A DNA stretch of 64,000 bases from Lethocerus indicus (GCA_019843655.1 JACDQD010000103.1:1612001-1676000), one strand, 5' to 3'. Shown: positions 1 to 15,800, numbered from the stretch's first letter. The notes: generated by a model not told the origin, from the letters alone. Program-made: numbers and translations.

Positions 1-3000
1 CATCAAACATTTTCCATTCCAAACTTGTTCGTTTCCATTTTCCAGCCTGGATCGTACAGCTATACAGGCTGTGATTAAAATAACACTTACAAGATTTAAA
101 ATTAACTTAAATATTGCGGAAACATTTCTTCAAATTTCATGATTCCCGTCCGCATTTTTTTTGGTCGTGGGAAAGACAGCATTTTTCTGTAACATAGTGA
201 GATCACATTTCTTGAATTCGATCCTATAAGAACCACAATGATGATCCGAAACCTTCCTGTACATACCCCAACATAACATCCGTTAATGGAGAAACCTTTA
301 TTTGTGACCTTAAAATCTTATGATTCGCAGTAGGATTTGTGAAATGGGCTAGAATATTAAGGTAATATTATCTTATTTTACAGATATATATTAGTGCGCT
401 CCAATTAGTGCACTCTTCATTTCATTCTGACAAGGATATGTCAATAATTTCATAATAAATAATTAATTGTTTGAAGAGCGAATTACAGGACACGTTTCTG
501 CCAATAAATAAAATGTACAAAATTGGTTTTTAATTAACAGAGTTTCTATTATTTTGGAGTGCCCCCTTCAGTAATTGTACACAATGACTTTTGTCCTGAA
601 GTTGTCCCAGCACGACCTTCCTGTTCTCTCGACACTTTTAATCCTGGATTTTCGGCCTCGACCAGATAAGGTAGTAGCACTTCTCACCCTTCCAGGTTCT
701 TAAAACTCTTGTATTGTTGCCTTAGAAACTGAAGTAACTTTCGGAATGAACACTCGATACAAGTTATCCTCCCAAGTGTTGTCGACTTTAGGGGCACCCG
801 TAACTTTCTCGATTGCAGCGAGTGGAAGATTATTGTCTTATATCTACTCTCAGTTTTGGTTTCTACGGCAATCCCGATATATTCAAATTTATATTTAGTA
901 TAGAGAAAAAGAAATATATCAGTTTTGACATTAATAGTTATGAACAGTCGCCAGAAAAACTTTCACTGATACCAACCAGATGTATGATCGAACTAGAAGG
1001 AACTGCACTGTCTTATAAATTTGTGTCTGAAGTTTACATAAAGTTTGGCATATTTTACATAATTAAAATTTTTAAGTAGATGAAAATTCCTCGCCAAATG
1101 CATACTTAAATAATGAATATATTACCCATGTGCCATCTTAGGTAGCTGATTGACAAGCTAAGGCAAATGAGGAGATTGATGGATTTCTTGAGTAAAATAT
1201 TCTCCTAATTTAAAATTCTGGTTTTATAATCGTGTTAGGATTGAAAACTTAACTTGCAAAAATCGAGCCGTTATTAGATTTCCATATCGGGCTCGTACAG
1301 CCGGCCTGGACTAGTTGGTAACCAATCTGAATTTCTACCTGATTGACATACGATATCAGGAACCCTTTCTCGAGGTATATATTGACCTGACAGGTTAATA
1401 AATTGTTCCTTATAATTTATGAAACATTTCTCCACTACACAATGCTCCTATTTTTAAAAAGTTAAAAAAATTCTCAAAAGAACACGTGGTAATCTATAAA
1501 AAATTAAGAGTAAAAATACCGTACTCATGGAAAGCTCCGCTAATGAGGACTTGTTGGCGGTATCAGAGGATCCAGCTGCGAGCTAGCTGGTTCTCCTGAT
1601 TAGCGGTAACAATTTCTTGTCTCTCAAGAAGTTTTTCAGGCGTGGGTATTTTCTTACTTCCGCCTTCAGTCAGAACTCCTGGAGCATGAAAAAAATACAC
1701 CGCAGAAGAAACTGTTTGAGCCAAGAAGATCAATACATAAAGCTCAATGCGCAGGAGTTACTATTTTAATGTAACCTACCTAAATGTGGGAACGTATTTT
1801 CCTAAACAATTCTTAATTCTTAGCTTTTTTTAAATTAGGAATTATATACCAATTCTATTAACAACAGATTATTAACGACAATTTACCGTCACCTATTCCG
1901 TAAACCGTTGATCAAAAGGGAGGAAAGTTAGCATAGTTACGTATACACAAGGGGAAAGTGTTTACTAACATTTGCAGCAAACTGTATATATGCTTTGTAA
2001 ATATTGATTACAGTGTTATTAGTTGTGAACATTTGCTTAATATAAACCGACCCGTTATGGCTTAAACTGAATATGTTTAAAAAATGCTATGTTAGAACTT
2101 CATCGGAGAATTTCCAGTAATAATTCTCAGCGTGGTTATCAGCCCTGAAGCCCGAAATTTTTGCGCGTTCACAGTTCTACGCCCTGCATAATGCAGTAGC
2201 CCTCAGCGAATTTTTTAAAAACCCAGTTTTTAACATAGGGCTGAGTATAATCGGAGTTTGGATACTGGAGTCACAATTTTTAGAAACAATTATGCCGGAA
2301 TTGTTTTCCCACGGCCGACGAAAAATTTGGCCTTTTCCCGTTCCAACCGCGGTTGTTGAACAAACATCGTTATAGATTCAATGCGTTTCCATTTCTGTCG
2401 GAATTTCACTTTTTCATTTTCAGCAGATTCCAGCCGGTGGCGTTAGCGTACCGTGACCTTTTTTCCAGATTTAATATTTTGAAGATGGTCCCTATTAAAT
2501 TGTCACAGTTTATTGAGCTGTATAAAATGAATAAATTTAAAAATAAATAAACAAATTAATTTAAAATTAAAAAATAAGTTAATAAAACCGGTTTGTCTTA
2601 GAATACGAATTCTATGAACCTATATACATTTATAAATGTAGAGGACTCGGTGAACCAATTCCGTTTTTATTTCTAATAGATATTACAAGATGCTTTATAT
2701 TTCATAGCTATATGATTCATAGCAGACTCAACAATCTCCTTTGATCAATTTATGGATATCTAGAGAGAGCGGAGTTTTTTCTGCAACGTAATTTACACAG
2801 TCAAGTTATTACGTTGCATTTTGTCGTACAGTAAAGCGCCCGCCTTGATCTGTCGTTCCATATCGGGCTCCTTTCTCGTTAATGAAGTTTGCCCAGAGAA
2901 GAAAGAAGAATTCCAAATTAAAGTTGGTAACGGTGTGAAACTTTACCAGTGGGAGGGGTGGGGTGAAGGGGGAGTTTCCCGGGTTAATTAGAATCTGAAA

Positions 3001-6000
3001 ATTATTAAGACGTAGCCCGAGGTGCCGCCTCGGATAGGGAGGCTTATTCAAATGTTCTTCGGCCCAAAAATCTATACTATATCATTAGAACTGACTGCTA
3101 CATTTAAATACGCATTTTCGAAACTGTAAATAAAATTATAGATTAAATATCGACGATTAGTTTTCTTGGGTATATTCATGTTTGGGTATAAATGTCCTCG
3201 GATGTCATGAAATTATACGAACCTTAAACAATTATGATTTTATGATGATATTAAATATAATCAAATTCATCCTGTGGTCACAATACGGATGTCGGACGCT
3301 TCTCGAGTAGTGCTGGCAAAGGGAAAGCAGCTTAAATTTACTGCACCCAACAAACAACAGTCCACCTTATAACAGGAAACAAAACCCCGGGTAAACCATT
3401 AACAGGGCACACTCAGGTCTACCAGAGAAAGGTATTGGCCGGAAGATTGCGGACGCACTCAAAAACCTTTCTTCTTTAGACATGTGGTCTGGATATATTC
3501 GAGACGCGAATCGAGAAGTGTGTTAGACACTGACAGATTTATCTAAAAACTTATCCCGAATAATAGAACTTCATAATTACATATTGTGTGGAAACATATG
3601 TTCCGTTTTAACCTGTTTTAACTTTAAACGCAGCACATTCTGTATACCAATATTGGGGACGAATTATATTGACTCCGTTATAAGGTAGTCAATAATTTTA
3701 ATTATCGATATAAACTACTTTAGGAAAAGCAATTTCATGTAGCCCGATGCGCGTCCTTTTTTCTAGAAAATTATTCACGAATTATGCAACGGGAGCGTAA
3801 AGAATTTGGGTCGTTTTCTCAGTGGCATATTTTCCTTGAATTTTCTTCCCTCGAAATATATCTACCGATACGTAAGATGGGGGCTCTCCGTTATGTCCCC
3901 TTTTGGAGCGTTTTCATCTTTCCCTTTTTTTTCTCTTATCCCGCGCCGGCTGGGGGGCAGGTGGTGAACAGGTGTTTCGGCACATCTGTGCTCCCACCTC
4001 TATACACCGCATTTCCGTCAGATGATTTTTCCCTTCCCCCGTTTGACTCCCCCTACCCCCACCGCCCTGTGCGCTTATCCCATTCGGGTTAGCCCTTGAT
4101 TTCAACGAGGGTTTATTTCGGAAGAAATGAATTTTTGCGCCCCGAACTCATCTGAGCGTTCGTCAGACCGCAAGCGGGCGAAAGATTTTTATATACTGAA
4201 AACATGAGCTGTTGATATTTAAGTAAGGATCTGAAGGCAACACATTTACTTTACAACAATTACTTATAAAAATTCTAAGAATTATTAAAAAAGAATAGTT
4301 AAAGATATTCTGTAACTGAAAAACGAGAAAAAAAAACAAGGATATTATCGTCAAAACTGAAATTATACAATTAAAATACACACAAACACTCTAAAGAGTT
4401 TGTTCGAACAATCAGTACTTATCAACATATTTTCTGAAATTAATGAAATGGAATGTGGATTGAGATGGGAGACTCTATGAGGATTAATTTTATATTAAAC
4501 AAAAATTTGAACTATGCATATTCTAAAATTGTATGTTTATTTGACTAATATAGATTAATAAACAAAAGTTATGAGAAAGTCAAGAAGTATTGCTATAAAT
4601 TAGGACTGTTGTTTTTTAAACTTTTTATAAACCTCAGCATGAGAAAAACTCCGTTCCAATCGGTTGAATCGTCCTGCACATTTCAGTCTTTAAACCGGCG
4701 ACACGTGTTCAAGCTCTATTGTAAAAGAAAGTCTAGCACGAAATGCCGAGCGGTGTCAGGCGTGAGTTTTAATTGGAGCAGTCTGAACGATAAGAGCTGA
4801 CGTGTTAAGAAATACGGCGCTGGATAGGAGAGAAAATTAGGCGGAATCACTTAATGACAGTTGGACGGTAATGGGCTGTAATTTAAAAATATGGCTGTCA
4901 CGAAGGTCGGACAATAAATATTGTCTCTGGAAAGTGAAGGGGGTGATGTCAGTAAACTGTTACAATATAATTATATTATTGATTAGTATACTGTAATTAA
5001 AAATATATTTTATTGCACCATATATCTAAATTGGTAGTGGGAAAGGGGGAATCCTCGATGTGGCGTTAATTAGAATTATGTTTCACAACCCATGTCGGAA
5101 CGTAACCGAAGTTATTATTGAACCTTTGACCTCTTCCGCAACACATGACATATTGAAACGTACAATGAATGTGTTTTTAGCCGGCACTGACGTATGCTTT
5201 TGAAATTAAAACAGAGTCATTTATGTTATGATTAAAACGCGCATGTCGGCTTTGGATAAAGCATTCTGGTATTATTAGGTTGACGAGAATTGTCAATCTC
5301 TCGGACGTGGTACCAAATCGAAATTAGACGGTACTTAACTACTATATTTTAAGTATGTTTTGAAGGATCGAATTATAATATGTAAGGCCTATAAATAACT
5401 TTGTACTATCAATAATTCTGCCAGTAGTAATATTGGACAATTGATTATGTGCTACATTTTATTAACGTCAACCAATATATCGGATTTTTTAATATCCTGA
5501 ATATTCTAAATTGACGCCAGATGTCATTCTAACAAACAGCAGTTTTCGAAACCAACATTCGATAATCATATTCATCGGATTTTCATTTCGCGTTTCGGTT
5601 GAAAACGGCATTCGTCATTTGCACGGCATTGTACTCTCTAAGCGCCCCGTCACTTCGGGAAAAGGAATCAGAGGCGGAAACGCGCAGCCAATTTTAAAAC
5701 GCGGGGGGCAAAACTGAGTACGAGAACTGAATATCGCGCACGGGCCAAAACCCGATGGTAATTTCAGGCCAGGGCCCTTAAACCGGATAAAGAAGCGCAG
5801 CTACCCGTTTGGAATACCAAACCAACGCTCCGACTCAGCTTTTATTAATTGTTGGAAGGCACACAATTAGCATCACCCTACCGATCCAAAATTCGGAAAT
5901 TAGATCAGTTTGTCGGATTAACAATAAATGTGGAGTTAAATAATTTTAAATTATCAATTGTAGAGTTATGTTCGTTTTAAATTTTATAGTTGATTCCTCC

Positions 6001-9000
6001 TTCCGGTCGTGTGAATGTTTTCTCAACGGGACTAAATATTGTACCAAGCTATTGTAACCTACTCTCTTTATTTGCTAGTATTGCTTTTGAGCGGTACTTT
6101 AGTTGGAAAACAACAATTGTTTAAGAACTACCGAATTGAAATAATTAATTAATCCTCTTTCAATCAGTTCTAATTAGAAATTGAAGGAAAATACAGTCAA
6201 TCACAGGACGTTCCAAATCCTTACGGTCTTACAGGATTACGCCGCGTTGCTCAAAACAGGAGAGTATAGAGCAGTCGGTTTGTCTAGTGATTTATTTTAT
6301 GTGTATTTTAGGAAAGCATTTTATGTGTTTTGTCATATCACATTTAAGAAAAAACTTTCGTCTTGAATTTAAAGGCTAAATAGTCAAAAACCTTTATTGT
6401 TTCGGAATATTAAGATATTATCGCATTAAATATGATTCAAGTTGAACCCTGCAAGATTACAGAAATAGAACCTACTTAGTTAATAAAAATTACCTAAGAA
6501 TTACCTAATGAATATCAGTATTTAACGGTGAATGAATACAGGTTCGAAAAGTTGTTGAGACTTGGATCGCTTGTTTCGGTTTTTTGTCATTTATTCGATA
6601 TCCGGCCAAATGAACCTTGGAAATATTTCGCTTTCAAGATTGCATTACCTATAAACATACAGTCGTATAAAGGGGGAAGGCAGAGATAAAAATGTCGGCG
6701 AGGGGCATTAGGTTAATGCAATTTTTATTAAACCGGCGGGTCGAAAAGGGCCTCCTTTCAGGTTACGACAGCCGGCTCCGCTTTTACCTCTTTAAATTTA
6801 ATTTCTCCCCTTCCCCTCACAAGAGCTTTTTACGGAGATGTGTCTCCTCCTTTTTCAGAGCCTAAACATCACCGTGGATAACTAAAGTTTGAATTACGAC
6901 TAATTCTGTTACTGCAGATTTTCGAAGATGAAGTTGGAAATGATATATCGACTCCAAAGCGTACACAACCTTGAAACGTGTTAACAATTGTGTTACTACT
7001 TTACAACGTTATCTCTGAAAGATAATAATTTTTATTTCAATTTTAATTTAATTCAGGCCTAATTTATTAAAACGTTGACCTTTATTAACGCTTCTTAATT
7101 TTGTTTTTCTCTTCCCACGTGTCCAATAAAGCAAAAAGGTTTTTCATTGATACGTATTCCTTCAGCGAGATGAGCTACTTCAATGAAAATTCTGGGCAAC
7201 GTCCTACGCCTGTCCCAAAATTGAAAAGCGACTTAATTCTATTTATTTTCCAATGCTTTGACTCGAGAATTTCCTACTGAACAATACTGTTTTATAGGAA
7301 GGAACCCGCTTTGAATCATCGCGAGGGGAATAATTAATTAAAGCTGTTTAATTACTATCCAGTCGTTTGCAATGATCAAGAGCGATTTCATTTTCAGATC
7401 CCAAGTCGTTTTTTTCGCTAAAACTGATGCTGACCGTTAATTAATGCTGTTTTCCAGTTTGGTTGGGTATTTCTTTTCGTCGAATTTTCCGTTCTGACAA
7501 CTTTAAATTCAAGTTGCCGCAAGAGCAAGCTTATCATTACGATTTGAGCCCTTTTAATGCTTAATTGAGTTTCTATTGAAGAATTTAAAATGGCAAGAAT
7601 AATATCACAATATCTCCGTTAGGGATACTTTTCATCGTTTCCGTGTTCTTAAATGAGCCGTCCCGGAATCATATTGTGAAAGTGTGTGTTAACACTTTCC
7701 ACTAACCTAATTTCCATTTGGTTATCATTATAGGTAATTTCCATAGCGTACATATATAAATGAATTTTATTTACTGAACCTCATTATGTTTTTCTTTACA
7801 AATAAATCGATCTTATCTTCCTTACGATCCCATATCAAGTTATCGATAAGACGACGAATCCTCGAGAAGTCTATAAAGTCCCATACTGGAAATTTAACGT
7901 CGACCTGAGTTGCGACCGAGCCGCTAATCCAAACTGGAGTTGAATCTTGGCAAAGGGACTTTATACAGGGCCCCAGAAATGCCCGCCTCGGAGTTGTCTT
8001 TAAACTCCAATTATTGCTTTAGCGACAACAGAATGGATCTTTGGTGGCTCGCAAAGTTGTACCGAATTCCTGTAGGTACCTCGGAGATTCGGAGAACCTT
8101 GAGAGAAATACGATGTATTTTGCTCTGGCTTTATTTCAGCAAGTTGTTCACTTTAAATGGTTGTTGGGCTACAAAAGTTTTAACGGCGACGGTCTTTTTT
8201 TTATGATTCACACAGAAAAGAGTTTATTTGTGTGGTATCGAGCAGTTTTTGCAATGAAAATGAAGAATTTTCTATGTATGCCATTCTTTAAAAGAAGATA
8301 CCAAAGTTCCGAATGTATAGGAGACGATGACAGGCTAAAAGACGTAAAAGAGCTGGTTGGACAAACCTATTTAAGAAATTTACGTCTTTATTTTGTATAA
8401 ATAAATTAAAATACTGTCCTCATTGGCGACCGATATGCATTTAATTCTAGCGGAAAGATAGTCCATAATAAAACCGAAGCGAAGGAATATGACACAAGCA
8501 AAAATACCGATATCGTATTGATCTCCAAATAAATATATTATGAAATATAGTGATGTGGTGATGTGTAGGAAAATGGCTCCGGATAACTTACTATCTATAA
8601 ATTTAAGCGTATTTTGTTTTGAGTTTATTACATCTCGACGGCTTTCTTGTTTTGCTTGCAAGTTTAGAAATCCCATCTCCTGAAAATTCTCAGTCTTTTT
8701 AGAGAACGGTTGAGGGCAACGCTTTACCCTCTCCGGAATTATTCACCGGTACACAATTTCACCTTCGTATTTCCCAGAAAATAAATTCCCGTCTTTCATA
8801 AATCTGCTCCAGGATACTGGGAAGGACTTGTCTCTACGCCGTGTCAGCTGAGACAGCGGTCTTATTCGGCTTCGGTCTTAACGGGCTTCGCGCTATCGAC
8901 ACGAGCGATCGGAGCCGCTGTCGTCCCGTATGATATTCTGTTGATGGAGCGCAATTAATCAGTGTCAGTGCCAGCCCCTGCCACCGCTGATTTACAGGTG

Positions 9001-9001
9001 C
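1..9001. other. AT-rich non-coding stretch
   Basis: No exon, RNA gene or element recognised. The open frames here are short, begin at arbitrary points and resemble no known protein. The longest, about 119 codons at 8041-8400 (plus), has no family motif. Local GC-richer patches lie near 2930-3030, 3940-4100 and 5640-5800. Confidence 0.6.
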
Positions 9002-9017
9002 CACACACACACACACA
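9002..9017. repeat. Short CA microsatellite
   Basis: Eight consecutive CA dinucleotides within otherwise unique sequence. Confidence 0.9.
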
Positions 9018-9167
9018 GTAGCGGAATATCCCGAGATGACGCGTTCCCGACCCAATATACTTGGCGACCCCGAATTCTCGGGCTGTGCTTGGACTGAATG
9101 AAGCGCTGCAACTTTATTTATTGACGATTTACCATATGGATGATAGATTAGAAATTAATTTCCTATT

Positions 9168-9399
9168 CCGTAGATTTCGTGTGTTTCTGTCTCCCCTCGC
9201 TGGTTTGGTCTTTTGCCAGACCCGTTTCGGCTGCTCGCCGTCTGGCGGGGAGGGCAAGTGCTCCCAACGAACTTTAGTTAAGTACACTTCCGCACCGCAC
9301 TCAGGGTAGCGCTAGTTAATATATATCTAATAATTTTTATTTAAAGAGAAAGCAAAACTTTCATTGACAAATAAAAACTTAATATTGTAAGATAATGTA
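9168..9399 (+). mobile_element. Partial copy of the tail-plus-70-mer element
   Basis: The copy starts with an inverted tail piece (ccgtagatttcgtgtgtttc, then ctggtttggtcttttgccag and gtttcggctgctcgcc). It continues into one antisense 70-bp monomer (caacgaactttagttaagta to gcgctagtta, about 9256-9317), then an AT-rich piece (aatttttatttaaagagaaa; ataaaaacttaatattgtaa). The same order, with the same AT-rich piece, occurs in the copy at 60973-61420, which shows that these modules belong together. No flanking duplication was recognised here. Confidence 0.8.
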
Positions 9400-12300
9400 G
9401 GGATTGTAGTTATATTTTTCCTTAATATTGACGAGGGATAATGACTAGCCATTTACTAGTACATCATGAGCTAACTAACCTGGACTCATAATAACTTAGC
9501 CAAATCACTCGCTAAGATTTATTATAACATCAAGTGTTTCTGAAAGTATTATGTAAACAATTATTTCCAGAATCTGTAGGATAAAATGTTAACGCGTTCA
9601 GATGTTTTCAGTGCAAGCTCCCAGCCCCTTCGCAATAACAATCGGCCCCCCAGGCGACGGATTATATGAATTAATAACGTGTTTTCATTCATTTACTCAG
9701 GCGCCCTAAACCTGTGGGAACAATCACTTTCAGCGCCATGGCTCTAACAGGTGTCCAACGTGGCTACTGGAATCGGGGGAGCCTAAGAGCTAAACGAGAC
9801 TGAAAGCTTAGACGCTTTAATCAATTTTGTCTTCTCCTGATTAAATTTGTCTCCCATTTGAATTCGGAACAACATTAACTCCGGCATTTCATTATTCCAG
9901 CCAGTTACATGGATATAACAAATCACGTACTTACGATTTGTTTTATTTTTTATTTACTGTTTTTACTGTAAATTAATACGACATTAACAATAAACATAAA
10001 AGAAAGCAGTGGACTGAGATGACAACTTATCTTCAATCCTGCCTCACAGGGGAAAAAGTCAATAATTCTGAATAACCCTTCAAAAATCCCCCATTATTTA
10101 ATTTATTTGCGAATATTAGCATAGTAATATTTATTTTGAACTAATCTGTAATTATTAATAGCAGCATGTAGTATACTGTTCATTAACATTTTTAGTTTGG
10201 ATTAAATACGGTCAATTGGAGTTGAAAATAAAAGGAGATTGCCGTTTTATTGAGGCCCTGTATTTTATTTTATTCCGCTGTGTTACTGCTGCCCCCGCCC
10301 CTCACATCAGCCTTTAATTGACCTCCAGTTGGGCTTTAATGCCGACAGTCCAATTGCGAAAATAAGGGGGGGCCCTTCGGGGTCCCTACATGCTATCCAA
10401 TTTCATGGGCCTGAAGTTGATGATGAAGAGATAAAAGTGGGACTTTTTACCGTTTTACGAACTTTTTTGATTTCCCTAACAGTCCGGACCGTTGAACTGG
10501 CTTTCACAACCGTTAGATTTGTAACATCTAATTGGGAATTAAAGTTCTACCCATTCATTGTTAAAACTTCCAATTCAAATAAATGTGACTCCGCAAATGT
10601 TACTTGTTTACCGGTCAAAAAATGCATTCCACTTTGATTTGATTGCCTGACCAATTAAAGCTCAGACAAAAGGATTAGGAAAATAAGAGAAGTTTGTAAA
10701 ATTAAACGTCGCACGGTGCTCTCGAAGATTTTCAGACTATTTCTACAGCGTGGGCATCGAATTCCTGGTCTGAATCATAAACCTATCTTATGTAATTTAC
10801 TTTATTCAATACTGAATCAGGAAAATATCTTCACGCTAAATTCATCTTATAATCAATTTGAGCAGGAAAATAAGGAAGAGATTGCTATGGATGGGTCACA
10901 AAATTTTTCACTTTCTGCACCGTGACAGTACTAGCCCTGATAAAAACGTGAAAAAAAATTAAAGAATTGTTAAAACAGTATGATAATGTAAAACGTCTCT
11001 GTCACAAAAAATATATTGCTGCGCGGCAAGCACGTTCTCCTTAATTAAGTTTCCACACTGCTTCTCGATGTCAGTGCGAAGTATTTCATTATATTCAAAC
11101 CCCGTTTTCGAAGTCCCGCCGGATTTCGTCAAAGAATCGTCTTCAATCAACCGGGCCTTTGTTCCATTTACATTTATGCAAACTCAGTTTCACTCCAGCC
11201 AAGTACCGAGTGGATAGGGGTGGGGGCAACGTTTATTTGCATGTCAAGGAAAAGCGGGAAAAGCCTTATCCGAAGAAAAGTGCTCTTTTCCTTCCTCTTC
11301 ACCCTGTGGGGCGCTCCATAACCTCCCTTTCCACTTTTCCCGTGTTACGTTTTCCTCTCGGTAAAATGCCGAGAGAGTGTTAAGTGGACAATGGAAAAAC
11401 TCGGATTTCAAAAATGGAATTTTTATTCCATCCAGTATCTTATCCAGGCCACAGTTGTGATCTGATATTTACAGTAGAGGGTATCAGCAGATTTGTGAAC
11501 CGATAATTTAATCAGTACCAAAACTTGAGAAACAGGAGGTTCATTATATTTTAATATATAGGATGAATATATGATGGAAAATATAAAACGAATATGAAAT
11601 GGTATTTATTATTAATAAATTAATTTATTAACACAATTTGTCTGTAGATTTCTCATTATTTCGAAATCATTTAATTAGTCAGCGCAATCGCAACCCCCAA
11701 TTGTTATTCTGAAGCCGGATGAGAATGTATTTTCGATATCTGTTTTCGGCAGTTTCCTTCAGGCTTTTCCAATTAATGTTTCGTGAATGTAACAGTAACA
11801 GTTTCGTAATGTTCGTGCTGTGTCAGACGATTATTAGACTCGAAGTAATTTTGCTTACCCTCGTAATTGGCGGGGTTTAACCGAATGTCTACTGTGGAAT
11901 TAGTTAATGGAATTACTGTCAATTCAATTAAATTACAACCAATAAGAGGCTAGGAGCTATGCTGACCTGCCTCCTGATACAAACGCGAGAGAAAATAACG
12001 ATAACCCTTGAATAATATAGACATGATATGCAATAACTGAATATAAAACGCCTTCTTTCAAATTCAAATTACAACAGACTACCGACGCACCATTATGAAC
12101 ATAAAAAATCAATATTATTTCGTTTCCAACCTGTAATTCTTCGCATTCGAATACGCAAACCTCGTTTGAAGTCTAAACCAAACCGGGCCCAAAATTAAAT
12201 GTCAATTTCTATTTCAGGCCTTAATTTTGTATTTATTAAAATATCCAGTTAAATTATTATTATGATAACTTTGTCATTATAAAAAAAGAACGTCAGCATT

Positions 12301-12783
12301 TGTACTAATATAATTTATTTCCCAAAATAAGTTGTCACTGTGGAATTAAACAATTGAGAATCTTTGATTTCTGTATCCCTCAATTGATTACAAACGAGTC
12401 TGCACAGGAACAAAAATAAATATTATACCTCCGGTTCCAGTTCAGAGTGTTAATCGTCCGATTGGTGTTCTATTGCCCGTGCGGCAGTATAAAACAACCC
12501 CGACAGCATGAGAAGCGATCGGAAAATTCCCCCACCACTCCCCCCCTCACACCAAGGGAAAATCTCCCGTCCCTGTCGTATAAATTCCCGGTCTCGATAT
12601 CGAAAATCCGTACCTTTCCCGGAGAGGTGGACGCAGGTAGCAACAGGAATACTGCGATAGACCTGTTTCTATTCCATTCTCAATGTAAATGGGAATACAA
12701 CCATAGTGATATATAGTGCGTAGTGATTTAAACGAAATTGGAAATTATCAGTTTAAAGTGGAGCCAATCCAGACCAACTACGG
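9400..12783. other. AT-rich non-coding stretch
   Basis: No recognisable gene. A 102-codon open frame at 10329-10637 (plus) shows no family motif and lacks clear splice or start context. Confidence 0.6.

Positions 12784-12817
<34 letters not shown>
12784..12817. repeat. TA/CA microsatellite
   Basis: A short TA run followed by about 13 CA dinucleotides, then gacatacgacata. Nothing else is attached. Confidence 0.95.
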
Positions 12818-15800
12818 GACATACGACATATCGTATTTGCCACATTCTCCGTGGCGGGCAATTTATGGTATTTATGGCAAAATACGTGATATCTAATTAA
12901 TGATAAATTGTTCACGGTAACTCCCCAATTCAATTTGGATTAAATTAAGAAATTCCTTAGAAAATGTAATATGGGGGAAATTACACGGGAGATACTTTGC
13001 TCCTTGCCATTGCATTGAGTGAAGAAGGATTCAGTTTCATAAATGATGTAGCAAAAATAGAGCTAACACTCTATGCCACGTTTACAATTTTAGACTTTAT
13101 TTTTCAATAAACATTTCTTGTTTTATTATTTTTAGAAACACTTATTTATAAATATTAAGTAAATACGTTTACTTCCCACAAATGCGGAATGCAGTATTTA
13201 ATGTCAGAGAGAACCAATGAAAGTCACCTCAGTCCAGTACCTAACTGATGCGGCCCATTTAGATTCCCATAATTCGGTCAAGTCGTACTGGATACACGGC
13301 CTGCAGTTCATCACTTTCACAGGTAGTGTTACCCCCGGTTAATTTGCCTTCCTTTGAGCACCCGTCCCAGGGTATAGAGACGGCGATTAGCCGTGATTAG
13401 CCTCAGAAATGGTTAGCGCCCGGTCTAATCCCATAGTTAATTGGATCGACAAATAGTGCCGGACTTGACGTCTATTGGGATGAGGAGGATGAGGCTGGCT
13501 TGGCTCTATGAATTAAGGTAAATTGTACCTTTCCCTGTATTAGATCAAATCTAATGCTCTCGCAAAGTAAGGTATTTAAAATGAGATTGGGGATAATTGA
13601 ACTCGATGAAATTAGATATTTATTTCACTTTGAACTTGACTTATATCGAGTATATAGATTTCGATTAATGGAAACGTTTTACTTCAAATTCCATGTATGG
13701 AAAAATTTGTTGCTCATGACAAAATATGTAACATTAAATGTGCTAGTTACATTCACGCTAAGCTCCACAATCTAATTATTATTTCATACTATCAATCATT
13801 ATAAAATTGTTCAATATTTCGGACACAGAACTTTATTGTCGCATTAGATTATTCAAGCAATGTAAGTTATCTTGCGCGCAGTCCAAAACCAACAAAAATT
13901 TGAAAACGCTTTTACAATAATATTATACCAAAAATTGTATACCGATTAATCGTATGAATGTAAATAGGCGATTCCAATTTACATAATGCATCGCGGTATT
14001 CATCAATTAAAACGTTTCTTTTAAAACGTTTCCACTCCCGCTTCATTTTAGCCTCATTTCCTACAATTGAAGTAGAGAGCATGGTAATGTTGAGGAAGTG
14101 TGAAAACAAGGAAAGCCCTTCTTTAGGAAATCTCAGACTCCGCCCTTCCTTCTCCCGGCTAATACTTTCCGCAAATACTTTTTCCAAGTCTACCCCCCTC
14201 CACCCCTTGTCTTACATTTAATCTAAAGAGTAAACGAAGTTTTCCTAACATCGACAAAATATAAATAGTCCCCTAGGAATCGCGAGTCAACAACAATATT
14301 TGACTTTTTGCAGAGTGTTAACAGGCAATAAGGAAAGATTAAATAGAACGAAATTAGGGATAACAATGAATAATTAAGCGCGTTTTCAATTAATTTCCAA
14401 ATTAAATTCGTGTGTGGTTGAGGTATTGAGGGGGGGGGAGTGTAATTCCAAATGACAATCGTAATTTGATTTGGCAATATAGCAAATCATAATATTCTAT
14501 TGTAAATTACTTCATGTAATCGGCCTATTGCAACATATTTTACCTCAGAACTGTAACGTATTATAAAATTCTTTCACTTAATTTTAGGAACACTGAAAAA
14601 TTATGGAAAAAGCTACCTTTAAAAATTCCATGTCACTATCACTCTGCTGGTCGGTTATGGAATAAACCTGTTAGAGAAAGAATCTCCACTGACGCGGCCA
14701 CTTGAATTAATGCGCTCCGTCCACTTATTTCCACGGCTCGTTAATCGAGCCAAGTGCCTGCGTGTCGCTTCTCCCTTCGGCTCCCATTCGTGTCTACCCT
14801 GTAAATCGACATTCGCGTTCCACCGTCTCCAACGCGTATTTCATTAGGGCGTATAATATCCCACTAATTAATATAGACGTCGAGTCGCAGATTAAGTACC
14901 CATTACGAGGGAATATTCTCTGTCTGGTGCCGTAATCATTAGTTTCGCCAGTGCAATGGACTTATTAATAATATGAAATAAGCCGGGGAAGATAATCATT
15001 TTTGTTAATTTAATGGATATTTTTTCAAATTACATCAACATCAAAAATTTAAAAAAATATATAACTATGAATTGAATTTCTTCTCTGTATTATCGTACAT
15101 AATTATTTACAAAATACCGACGCTTTTATCGCTTCGCATTTACTCAAAGAAAACTGAAAATATTGTAAGAACGGGAAAACCTAAAACGTGCAGAAAGTGC
15201 ATAAGGCGGAAGAAAGGGAACGTTTTTGTTGAAAGCTTTCTTCTCGGCCGGCCATGAAAGATAAATGTCGGGCTGGTCCCGGCGGCGACTTCGCCGCTCC
15301 TGAGCTTATTTAGCCCTTCTGGTGGCATCAGCCGGAATGGACACCCCCCCCCCATCGACCCGGCCCGGTTATCCAGACAGGTCGGTAACGCTTCTCTTAC
15401 TTCTGACAGGGACGGTTTAAACTCGGATGACAGTGGAAAATTAACAAATTCAACTGGGCATTCCACGAAAGTGAGCCTTTTTGTCAAACCGCGGTCGAAA
15501 GTTCGCCTCGGGAAGTTGGTTAGTTGTTTTAATCCAGGACAACTTGCGGAATTCGCCTTCATTATTCGGTACAATTACGGTTCGCCAACTCATTTTTTCC
15601 TTTTTTATTTTTGTATTTAAAATTGTTAGTGCATAACTGAGCTGCAGAATGTAATATAAACATGTTTGTGCAATTGAACGGAATGAATTTACGTGAAAAT
15701 ATGCAAAATCTTTAAGGCTTAGGCGTCATCGCAAAAAACATTTTGAATGGGTAGTACTATTATTCTATTTATAAGTCGAATATATATGTAAGAGAGAAAT

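Noticed and set aside
8041..8400. 119-codon frame on the plus strand
   Set aside because: Opens at a TTG, has no recognisable motif and no supporting splice or polyadenylation context.
15140..15574. 144-codon frame on the minus strand
   Set aside because: No family motif, no start context or splice structure, and it runs across a GC-richer patch where long frames arise easily.
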